Position numbers and translations under genes: made by a program. Below, in pieces: positions 48,601-52,795 of a stretch of DNA of 52,795 nt. The stretch's first letter is position 1. Each line of letters begins with the position of its first letter. This stretch comes from Sperchopsis tessellata (Eukaryota > Arthropoda > Insecta > Coleoptera > Hydrophilidae). Under the pieces are notes generated by a model. The model was not told where the DNA came from. It saw nothing but the letters and a program-made list of their open reading frames with translations, and searched no databases. The stretch is taken from contig JAWQRN010000017.1 of the NCBI GenBank assembly GCA_033557685.1, positions 1 through 52,795 of the forward strand. The letters run 5' to 3'.

Positions 48601-50373
48601 ATCTAACGTTGACTGTAATACATCAGAATTTTCACTTAATATCACTGTATCATTAGTATACATCACATTCGTTCTTTCTTTCTCATTTCCATAGCCAACT
48701 GTTTTTTTCCACAACACCGAGAACAACCATGAGAACTACACCAGAAGTGGCTCTTTGTATCGGGTACTGTATCACCGTTTGAAGTGTACCCAACAAAATA
48801 TATACTGAGAGGAAAACTATATAATAAGCAATCGGAAGAACTGAAAAATATTCCATTCCTTGGAGGAGTTTCTGCAGATAAGTTTTTGACCAGGGCCGAT
48901 AATAATTTTCTTCATTTTGTTTTTATTATTTCTGATCTTTTATTGTAAATACTAAGAGAAGAATGAGAGTATTTTATACTTAAGACTGTTTTGTAATATA
49001 ATTATATATTGTGTTTTGACGTGACATGCATTTATTTATTTATGCCCAATAAACGATCCATAGATAGATAGATATATTTAACATTGAAACTATTGAAATG
49101 CCAAGTGAACATCACTCATCCTTGTCGAATTTCAAACCAATCACTCATATTTCCTAATATTTGCAAAGGTCTCTTAAATCATTCTCACAGACAATGCTAC
49201 CTCTAAATCAACAAATGTGAATTACAACTTCATTCTTACTTTCATATATTTTCCCATTACTTGACTCAAACTTTACTTTTAACGTGTAAATCCTGCCAGG
49301 AATAACACCACACTGTATATCCTTAACCTTCTCATTGTTAATACTGTGACAACCACCTGTCCTGGAATGCTCAACAGGCTTATTGCTCATAATTCTTGTA
49401 ATCAAACTTGTCACCCTTTCCTTTATTCAAATGAAATAACTCATACCACCATTCATAAACTACGCCATACTCTCCTACAGCTGTTCCATTTTTCAAAATT
49501 TTAAGTGCTTTCACAACCTTCTCTTCCGTTACAATCAGGTATGTCTATCCCTGTTAGAATATAAAATATGTTACAAAATGAATAAGAAAAGAACATATTG
49601 TTGAGATTACTAATTCACAATCGGAAACACAGATAACCTAGTGAATAATGAGACTTGGAAAAAGTACGTAGAGAATATCTTGTATATATCAGAAACACAT
49701 ATGGAATACGAAAAATAGAAGAACGTGTGACAGAACAGTTATGTATTTCAAAGAAGAAAATATAGTACGTTAGAATAGGGATGTGGAACTAAATCTGGTA
49801 AATTCTGTATTCGACAGGCCGTAAATGTAACAGTAATGTTCCAGTAGATAAATATTTTGGTAAAACCTTGTAGACAAGAGTTATCCGAGGATTGTTTAGT
49901 GCAAAACTCAAAATGTTATGCTTAGTTATTTTCGAAGAAATATATTTATTGAAAAAAAAATAGTGTTAAAAAAACTGCTTTAACACAACCGTCTTGGTAC
50001 ATATAAAAATACAAAAATCTGACTGCCTACTCATTTAACTCAATATATAATACTACTTACTGAAAACATAAAGTTGTTTTATTTTCTTCAGAAAGACATC
50101 CTTCATTCAGAATTGCTTGTCGATCATACTGGTTATAATTAAGCTGCTTTTTCTTTTTTGTTTCTTTGCTTTTATCTTCCTCATTAATCTCCTCAAAAAA
50201 GTTAAGATTTGACTTGTATATCTTGGGATCCTTTCTTTTTAAAGCAGCCAGTACTCTGAGAAAGCTCTTTTCCATATTCTCTGTCAGTTGTACACCTTCC
50301 TCATCATCTTCTGATGAACTACTTGATGAACCACTACCACCTTGTAAAGCATCATTTCCATACTTAGTTTTTA
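26836..50373 (-). CDS. KRI1: Protein KRI1 homologue (ribosome biogenesis), partial, seven exons
   Basis: KRI1 is a nucleolar protein that binds KRR1 and is needed for early 40S ribosomal-subunit assembly in yeast. The seven exons (listed separately) give about 740 residues with every intron phase consistent. Recognisable blocks in order: KTKYGNDA with an acidic Ser tract and LKRKDPKIY; DTKFLFDYVLKDG; EHKYNFRFEEPDPEF; IKRYPRTIESSLRVKDDRRK with a long Lys/Glu helix; FDPEEHDKRMQALFNDEFY; NWSRF; MDCDYDP; the Kri1 C-terminal domain YLDEYYNLDCEDIIGDIPCR, FKYRKV and ELNRWCSLKK; a Lys-rich low-complexity tail; and the closing block ISDERLKAYGINPKKFKNKL. The order matches human KRI1. The start codon lies right of the window. 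Introns of up to 8.4 kb are packed with transposon remains. Confidence 0.96.
27628..28479. other. KRI1 intron, AT-rich part
   Basis: First part of the intron between exons 7 and 6 (27628-33916); no recognisable element before the LINE fragment. Confidence 0.5.
28480..29175 (-). mobile_element. LINE reverse transcriptase fragment with intact YADD
   Basis: The minus strand reads KTLLYADDLMIWMLEG, with the RT catalytic box YADD at 29134-29145. Decayed downstream RT sequence follows to about 28480, with several stops. The N-terminal RT and endonuclease are absent. Jockey/R1-type elements use similar YADDLxIW boxes; the clade is not decided. Confidence 0.65.
29330..30320 (+). mobile_element. Ty3/gypsy pol fragment: RNase H and integrase
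   Basis: 29341-29757 is an open RNase H domain: ILDIDTNKIGIAAILSQ, then YFSKILSKPEKNYCITRREF (catalytic Glu in the RREF block), then FLLRTDHAAPQWL (catalytic Asp) and VHYRVKIHNNADALSRR, the usual end of the gypsy RNase H. Past several shifts, 30145-30310 reads KKGPTKQYN-like, then GNQVEKIVIGITGLFQEIDT, DNKYILVF and VEAYAL, the start of the integrase core. The zinc finger between them is unrecognisable, and no LTR or gag is present. Confidence 0.85.
30524..32225 (+). mobile_element. LINE fragment: APE endonuclease and N-terminal RT
   Basis: The endonuclease begins FGTWNVRGIKKVEELVQE and FVAETKKKG (30590-30700; Glu of the ETK motif), then RVGFNISK-like, LMGDFNARVGN (30970-31000) and GESVKNNNRRRLTEFF, and ends SLIDYVLVE with AAEIGSDHYLLVVE (31140-31250). 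A basic linker follows (RKSWWNDKNMEEI, RKEWTEFGLRMER). The RT begins RRVLRDWRTAIMLPVFKKGD, LSVPGKVYEKILTNKLGERL and DEQSGFRTGRGTQDLI and breaks off near 32215, before YADD. Frameshifts at about 30760, 30950 and 31200 and a deletion near 31650-31900 disable it. It is the same general type as the LINE at 17730-20585. Confidence 0.88.
32226..33916. other. KRI1 intron remainder
   Basis: AT-rich intron sequence. 32750-32960 is a GC-richer island (CGCGCTGTACTATTTAGTAC ... CTGTTTGCTGTGTGTTGTG) that could be a fragment of an LTR, but no paired termini or target duplication were established. A (TA)n run follows at 33006. Confidence 0.4.
33006..33030. repeat. (AT)n microsatellite
   Basis: Alternating AT run of 25 bases within the intron. 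Confidence 0.95.
33917..34177 (-). CDS. KRI1: KRI1 exon encoding the core of the Kri1 C-terminal domain
   Basis: Acceptor TTTTCTAG before ATGGACTG; donor GTTAGT at 33916-33911. 87 codons in phase 0-0: MDCDYDPAS, the KKRKRKSKFAQ basic patch, then KTYEAYLDEYYNLDCEDIIG, DIPCRFKYRKV and FGLSIEE, the most conserved part of the family. Confidence 0.97.
34250..34672 (+). mobile_element. Retrozyme-like repeat, copy 3 (one full unit plus overlap)
   Basis: The copy begins at 34254 with GGCCAGTTTGCTTGATATTT and repeats nearly the same 43-46 bases at its end from 34627 (GGCTGGTTTGCTC ... TTTGATTTATCAAATATTAA), a unit length of 373 bp. The interior matches copy 1 (13767-14143) closely. It lies in a KRI1 intron, opposite in strand to the gene. 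No terminal inverted repeat, poly(A) tail or ORF is present. Confidence 0.75.
34512..34575 (+). ncRNA. Type I hammerhead ribozyme (copy 3, partly decayed)
   Basis: AACAAG (34512-34517), A, GCTGTG, core CTGATGA (34525-34531), CGTC-TTAAT-GACA, GAAAC (34545-34549), then ATGTTTC to the cleavage base, CACTGC (34557-34562), a 7-base loop and CTTGTT (34570-34575). Outer stem I is perfect. Inner stem I has one T-T mismatch and helix III is weakened by a C-T mismatch. The core is intact, so residual activity is possible but should be lower than copy 1. Confidence 0.75.
34673..35159. other. KRI1 intron, no assigned feature
   Basis: AT-rich intron sequence; a TGACGTCATCGTCAG string near 34848 is a palindrome-containing fragment of unknown origin. 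Confidence 0.4.
35160..35450 (-). mobile_element. LINE C-terminal fragment with Cys-His motif
   Basis: The minus strand reads YHSILSFDYARNIRPPFLTF, then LHKIKINSPSCSCGYEVADL and NHIFLLH. The C-x-C-x7-9-H spacing with D-L-N-H-I-F is the C-terminal zinc-knuckle-like signature of Jockey/R1-type LINE ORF2 proteins. The rest of the element is missing. Confidence 0.6.
35465..35970 (+). mobile_element. CR1/Jockey-like LINE fragment: RT thumb and C-terminus
   Basis: The plus strand reads LKLYKAYVRQILEYAQCMWS, then PYFVKNIVLFERVQRCVTK, LTSLAKIRRKGDLIEMYKLS and LTGHLKVVK. This is the usual order after the YADD box in CR1-like elements (VRPILEYASPVWSP, ERVQRRATK, ERRxRGDLIExxK). One in-frame stop and one shift near 35600. 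It is opposite in orientation to the adjoining fragment at 35160-35450, so they are two different insertions. Confidence 0.7.
36043..36128 (-). CDS. KRI1: KRI1 short exon
   Basis: Acceptor TTAATTTTAG; donor GTAAGT at 36042. 86 bases, phase 1 to 0: (E)NWSRFDEENEGTSSQATDNI then HCDDEDFN, aligning with the WSQQELHCEDPNFN region of human KRI1. Confidence 0.95.
36129..36897. other. KRI1 intron
   Basis: AT-rich; an imperfect local duplication (GTCGGTATTAGTTA at 36640 and 36719) is the only structure noted. Confidence 0.5.
36898..37249 (-). CDS. KRI1: KRI1 exon with the charged helix
   Basis: Acceptor TTGCTTTCTAG; donor GTAAG at 36897-36893 (a second GTAATA lies 12 bases further on). 352 bases: IKRYPRTIESSLRVKDDRRK, a 40-residue Lys/Glu-rich predicted coiled coil, LKEIEDRMNKLKKITG, then FDPEEHDKRMQALFNDEFYK. 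The YPR-T-IE-SS-R-K-D-RR block is the strongest family signature here. Confidence 0.96.
37531..37672 (-). CDS. KRI1: KRI1 exon with acidic tract and NFRFEEPD block
   Basis: Acceptor TTTTTATAG; donor GTAAGT at 37530. 142 bases: FKDGNDVHLPDAQVEIEDHS, DDDEEDARQEE and YEHKYNFRFEEPDPEF, closely matching the human EQKYNFRFEEPDS region. Confidence 0.96.
37673..38040. other. KRI1 intron, no assigned feature
   Basis: AT-rich intron sequence with nothing recognisable. Confidence 0.4.
38354..39800 (+). mobile_element. Pogo/Tigger-like DNA transposon, degenerate
   Basis: The termini pair as CGTTTAATCGGGACA (about 38357-38371) and, reversed, CGTTTAATCGGGGAACA (about 39781-39797). At 38523 a start reads MPRKDLTLKNKIAILDEI, the N-terminal helix-turn-helix of pogo/CENP-B-type transposases, continuing RQLAEIVNVPKFTI after one stop. 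The catalytic middle is missing. The C-terminal part is recognisable at 39310-39560: YDENVDCEDTIIDAIRSKY, then LRYFMQKGYD and QRKTTLDGFLQNN at the end. TTLDGFL resembles a PCNA-interacting PIP box; pogo transposase is reported to bind PCNA. Dead copy. Confidence 0.7.
39805..39822. repeat. (TA)n microsatellite
   Basis: Short alternating TA run at the pogo element's right flank. Confidence 0.9.
40318..40480. repeat. Penelope-type terminal-repeat variant, inverted pair
   Basis: TTGCAAGGGACATTCTCAAG at about 40361 is the reverse complement, with changes, of the downstream CTTGAAAAAATCTCTTGCAA at 40406-40425, and both match 11630-11690. The flanking GTGGAAACCGTGTAGAGGTTCT also recurs, inverted, near 11685-11705. 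It appears to be another subfamily of the same terminal repeat next to the foldback. Confidence 0.55.
40481..41392. other. KRI1 intron, no assigned feature
   Basis: AT-rich intron. A plus-strand frame at 40406-40720 is Lys/Phe low complexity and is not credited. Confidence 0.4.
41393..41668 (-). CDS. KRI1: KRI1 exon
   Basis: Acceptor TTTTTTAG; donor GTAAGC at 41392. 276 bases: NKKPQLDKDKAALLSDDDEY, SSKEFEPDSNIKRF and NISRDTKFLFDYVLKDG, corresponding to the human ELxxLKEYWxDPxLDExERFLRDYILNK region. Confidence 0.95.
41669..42924. other. KRI1 intron, start of the 8.4-kb intron
   Basis: AT-rich with no recognisable element before the LINE fragment; a GC-richer patch at 41800-41880 is unassigned. 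Confidence 0.4.
42925..43870 (+). mobile_element. LINE reverse transcriptase fragment, heavily degraded
   Basis: Across several frames: CDLSKTFDSVNHNILLQKL at 43010-43060, GSVLRPILFLVYINFLSSNV at 43175-43235, then SFVHIDKDLYSLN in the position of the catalytic box, EINCLKMNTDKTQTL at 43330-43375, and a decayed C-terminus to about 43870. The order matches Jockey/CR1-type RTs. The YADD box has become FVHIDKD and the copy is dead. Confidence 0.7.
44072..44342 (-). mobile_element. tRNA-derived SINE, copy 2 (head truncated)
   Basis: This is the same family as 14896-15157 and carries the fuller body. On the minus strand it starts inside the A-box region (CTAAGTACTAGGTTACTAAG) and keeps a B-box-like GGTTATAGTCC (44302-44312). 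The tail GGCCGACGTTAAATAATC is shared. The first bases of the tRNA head, including most of the A box, are missing. Confidence 0.75.
44658..47160 (+). mobile_element. hAT transposon remnant, ZBED5/FAM200-like transposase
   Basis: The left end CAGTGGTTCTCAAC (44658-44671) is a typical hAT terminal repeat, followed by GTGGGCCATAAGCCCCCCCC. The transposase begins near 45500 (ANVAKKKCRQYSVGYLALG), with the BED-finger region broken. It continues LIATIGKPHNVGE-like, PLSNSSVSRSIDEMADDVQK (45875-45935), NNLSEEMLFARKLKTNSKGE, KNVITCVTHGAAAMVGKYRE (46120-46180; the catalytic-core T-D-G-A-x-A-M motif reads T-H-G-A-A-A-M) and ALRDCLFRELCEENFQRLLM. The C-terminal dimerisation region extends to 47090. Numerous shifts, a lost catalytic Asp and no right terminal repeat mark a dead copy. 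Confidence 0.85.
47880..48550. other. Unassigned block inside the LINE
   Basis: A GC-richer core at 47925-48110 (CCACCAGCCTGACGTGCCCG, CAACCCTCTGGTCGTGGACT) followed by AT-rich sequence. It interrupts the minus-strand LINE and is probably a fragment of another repeat, possibly an LTR or leader. No termini were established. Confidence 0.35.
48745..49080 (+). mobile_element. LINE 3' end with microsatellite tail
   Basis: The plus strand reads GKLYNKQSEELKNIPFLGG, resembling the LYNKLPEELKN block near the C-terminus of CR1/Jockey-like proteins. It is followed by 3' UTR-like sequence, CAATAAACGATC (49046-49057) and a short (ATAG)n tail ending at 49072. A poly(A)-like signal next to a simple repeat is usual at LINE 3' ends. 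Confidence 0.45.
49561..50060. other. KRI1 intron, no assigned feature
   Basis: AT-rich intron sequence next to the donor of the first visible exon. Confidence 0.4.
50061..50373 (-). CDS. KRI1: KRI1 first visible exon (not the start exon)
   Basis: Acceptor TTTTATAG at 50374-50381; donor GTAAGT at 50060. 313 bases: (V)KTKYGNDALQGGS, a Ser-Glu-Asp tract, NMEKSFLRVLAALKRKDPKI, then NYNQYDRQAILNEG. This matches LKDRYGD ... LERDFYKTLSLLKKKDPRIY of other KRI1 proteins, which sits near residues 40-130, so one upstream coding exon with the start codon is missing from the window. Confidence 0.95.
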
Positions 50374-51169
50374 CTATAAAATAAAAACTCATTAAAAACT
50401 AATAAAACATATGTTTTTTTTTTATGCAGACATCTCAAACTTGAAAAGTAGTAGAATTATAGTTTACCAAGCATCTAAAATCTGCAGAAGTAATGGCTAA
50501 CTAATGAAATGTCTAAAAATAAATAATTGGAAAAATAATACAATGCATTAATTGAATAAAGGGAGGGAAGGTAAGTCTTAATGTCAAAATTATAGTGATT
50601 CGCTTCCTCAATAGTTTGCTAAGTACTAATTAAAAAGCAACTGACAAATATCCACTCACGGCACCCCGTAGTTACTCCTTTAGTATATTTAATTTTTTTT
50701 AACATTGTATAATGAAGGATTAAGCTAATGCATTTGCACTGCTATTGAGGAAGCATATTTACCTAAGCTAAGCTAATGAAAAGTTAAAAGAGAAGACTAA
50801 ATAAAGGCAGGAAAATGTATCTACTGTAATTTATCATGTATATTGGTGAATCATTTGGCTTTTAAGAAATATTGTACAAGGCACCCAGGACGTCATATAG
50901 TTTTTATGACATTCCATCCCGGGTACCCACTTAGAAAGCTCCAAGTTTCCTGATAAACTGAACAGTGACTGATAATAAGGATGTGTCATCAGTAAGTTGA
51001 AATAATATTAGCCAAAAGTTACACTGTAGTTATAGTTTATTAGAATATTAAACTAAAATTTATACCTATTTGAAAAAGTACAGACTCTTGCACTTATATG
51101 TTAGGTTCCAAACCGCTGTTTTAACTCGAAAAGGATAGCAGAGAGGAGAAAATCTGTAACTATATATAT
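50374..51169. other. Spacer, probably KRI1 first intron
   Basis: AT-rich; a GC-richer string at 50878-50930 (GGCACCCAGGACGTC ... CCCGGGTACCC) is unassigned. Confidence 0.4.
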
Positions 51170-52490
51170 CCGCAGCGGGATCATATATGACCCTATGCTA
51201 ATATTTCCAAGCAAAAAGAAATAGCAAGAGTTTGAATTACCACCAGGATCGTGGTCAGAAGTTTATGAAACAAACTGGATGATAGCAGACTTGTTTCCTG
51301 TGTAGTTCAAAAAATTAAATCTGTTTTCTAAGGCAACCAAAGAGTCCCCTGTTCTCCTGATACTAGATGGATACTCAACACATACCAAAAACTTAGCAGT
51401 TATGTATGCCACAAGAGACAATGGAGTAGTGTTGCTGTGTTTACCACCAGATGCTTTCTATAGGCTACAGCCTCTGGATGTCACCTTCATGAATCCTTTG
51501 AGCCTACATTATAAAGAACTGAGAAAGTGGGTCCACTGCAATCCTGGAAAGCATTTCATACTGTGGCAAATCTCAAAAATCTTTGGAGCAGCTGCCATGA
51601 TGGAAACTGCCATTCACAGTTTTGAAACATCATGAAAATGACCGCCTAATGAGAACATATTACCTGAAGTAGATTTTCTTCCTGCGGAGTACAACAGGCC
51701 TTTGCCTAAGGTAAAATAACAGAAAAAATGGTTAAAACTGCACAAACTGAACATAATGAAAATAGCCATTCTGCTAAGAAAGCCCGCTTAAAGATGATGA
51801 TTTGAGAAAAATAAGCCTTCTTCCTTTCACATTGTGTCGTCTGAGATTGTCATGCCAGTTCCTAAAGTAAAACAGAGTATAAAGAGGGCATTGTGATTGA
51901 GGGGAAAGACAGTTATTTTAACATATTCTCCCTACAAAAAGGAAAATGCTCTTAACACATTTCTTGCTGTACGGACTACCGGTGGATCATGACCCACTGG
52001 TGCGCCATATACAAGATTTACAGCTATTTTTAAAGAACTGTTCATTTATAATTTATGGTGCAACTTGGGAAGTATTCATTACTAAGGCTGAAAGTAAATA
52101 TAATAAAACAAATAGTTGTGCAAATAGCAAATTGTTTATTTAAAAATAGCAAGTTTAACACATATCATAAAAAAAGTTAATTTTCATGTTCGAATACTAG
52201 TGTTTCGACGTGCAGGTGTCGCAAGAATCGTGTTAAAGAAAAAGAAGAGAAGCAGAAAGCAAAAGAAAAAATAATAATTAAAAACTAATAGAAAGACACA
52301 GAAAATTAAAAAAAAGCTAACACTGGCATTAAAATTAATGCTAACAGTAAGCTAAAGGAGAAATCCTATGAAAACTTTAAAAAGACAAAAACTCATTACC
52401 AAGCCAGTACCGATATCAGATATAAGAGACAGCGGGGAAGACGACGCTAAGTGTCTTTACTGTGGACACTTTTACTCCACCTCTTCTAAT
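51170..52490 (+). pseudogene. Pogo/jerky-type (DDE_1) transposase remnant
   Basis: The frame reads PMLIFPSKKK, then LPPGSWSEVYETNWMIADLF (51230-51295), SPVLLILDGYSTHTKNLAVM with the catalytic Asp in LDG (51345-51395), NGVVLLCLPP, then YRLQPLDVTFMNPLSLHYKE with the third catalytic position in QPLD (51460-51525), and ISKIFGAAAMMETAIHSF. Past shifts come IVMPVPKVKQSIKR and KTVILTYSPYKKEN (51850-51945), the usual P-K-x-x ... TVILTxTPYKxEL tail. At 52415-52480 DAKCLYCGHFYSTSS is the start of the C-terminal zinc finger. The N-terminal DNA-binding domain is absent. Confidence 0.8.
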
Positions 52491-52619
52491 TTGTAAACTC
52501 AGTAAATCACCAGAATTACTTTTTTCAATACATTGTGAACTCTGTAGGTCATAACTATAACTGTTTTCCCTCTTCTGCCCCATACCCTGAATAGCACAGA
52601 ACAAATGATATGAAATTTA

Positions 52620-52795
52620 AAAAGCATGTTGTATAGTAAGAATTTGTTGCTTCCTTGGTCGTACATAAATGTGTAATTTTCATATTTGATAAATTCAGAT
52701 ATCAAGCAAACTGGCCAAGTCGATATATTGAATACAGAAATGAACTACGTATCGCAAAATGATGGTAACAACCTAAATGCAGTGGACACGTGTTT
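52620..52795 (-). mobile_element. Retrozyme-like repeat, copy 4 (cut by the window edge)
   Basis: On the minus strand, from the window edge: ACACGTGTC-CACTGC, a 7-base loop, TTGTT, then GTAGTTCATTTCTGTATTCA, ATATATCGACTTGG, CCAGTTTGCTTGATATCTGA and ATTACACATTTATG, ending CCAAGGAAGCAACAAATTCTTA. This runs straight across the unit junction that copies 1 and 3 show only as overlapping ends, supporting a head-to-tail arrangement in the source RNA. Confidence 0.7.
52767..52795 (-). ncRNA. Hammerhead ribozyme 3' half (truncated by window end)
   Basis: Cleavage-site half only: helix III ACA-CG-TGT, cleavage base C, inner stem I CACTGC (52779-52784), internal loop and TTGTT (52767-52771). The GAAA, stem II and CTGATGA parts should lie just beyond base 52795. 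Confidence 0.6.

Larger units (their letters stand above)
47240..49560 (-). mobile_element. RTE-like LINE in three pieces, interrupted by other sequence
   Basis: Minus strand, from right to left. 49560-49085 carries decayed RT start: IYTLKVKFESSNGKIYESKN, then HICFVDLEVAL-like, matching IFTLRQIxEK ... HICFVDLxxAYDSV. 48740-48560 reads NVMYTNDTVILSENSDVLQS, the catalytic box with YADD changed to YTND. 47780-47240 is the C-terminus: SLDILKRMREQS, then YVDAVEGRPKIKWLDVN, the GRPRKRWLD tail. Between the pieces lie a plus-strand LINE tail (48745-49080) and an unassigned GC-richer block (47880-48550). Confidence 0.65.

Noticed and set aside
51402..51635. Possible domesticated DDE_1 host gene
   Set aside because: The catalytic region is open for 77 codons, but flanking parts of the same protein are shifted and interrupted and the DNA-binding domain is absent; a relic is more likely.
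1..52795. CRISPR arrays, rRNA genes, operons, bacterial promoters
   Set aside because: No regularly spaced direct repeats with unique spacers, no rRNA signatures, and spliced genes with eukaryotic elements throughout.

Overview
The window is eukaryotic nuclear DNA. It is AT-rich, has GT-AG introns and is crowded with decayed transposable elements. The mixture of R1-like and RTE-like LINEs, Penelope-like elements, mariner, hAT, pogo and an envelope-bearing retroelement with a baculovirus-F-like protein points to an arthropod, most likely an insect with a large, repeat-rich genome. The species cannot be named from this sequence.

Host genes. One gene is solid: the ribosome-biogenesis factor KRI1, minus strand, seven coding exons from 50373 down to 26836. 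Reading phases agree across every junction. The first coding exon lies to the right of the window. Its introns, up to 8.4 kb, are filled with transposon debris. A second minus-strand gene is represented by one likely terminal exon (12539-12924) with a downstream poly(A) signal; I do not recognise the product. Three weaker unrecognised coding candidates lie at 2197-2478, 4382-4810 and 14329-14544.

Layout. 1-2190: AT-rich, one Penelope terminal-repeat scrap. 2197-6088: small ORF, LINE fragment, unknown ORF, AT-rich spacer. 6089-7967: a probable 1.88-kb retrotransposon LTR followed by a primer-binding-like site. 7995-9330: R1-like LINE. 10430-11850: two Penelope fragments with GIY-YIG endonuclease and terminal repeats. 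12450-14571: terminal exon, ribozyme repeat, exon candidate. 14896-17620: tRNA-derived SINE, LINE tail, Penelope foldback. 17730-20585: near full-length LINE. 20696-24170: ribozyme relic, hAT MITE, endogenous retroelement with envelope remnant. 25370-26024: deleted mariner. 26836-50373: KRI1 with intronic LINEs, Ty3/gypsy, Penelope foldback with a pogo insertion, hAT and a SINE. 51170-52490: second pogo/jerky-type transposase remnant. 52620-52795: ribozyme repeat cut by the window edge.

The most interesting find is a dispersed repeat of about 360-375 bp, four copies in the window, that carries a type I hammerhead self-cleaving ribozyme. In the best copy (13819-13884, minus strand) all catalytic-core bases are present, stem I pairs perfectly in two 6-bp segments, and helix III is very short. 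Two copies begin and end with the same sequence, as expected of a unit integrated from a circular or multimeric RNA. This is the signature of a metazoan retrozyme. Penelope-like fragments, the suspected helpers of such elements, are in the same window and carry terminal repeats with a hammerhead-like vestige.
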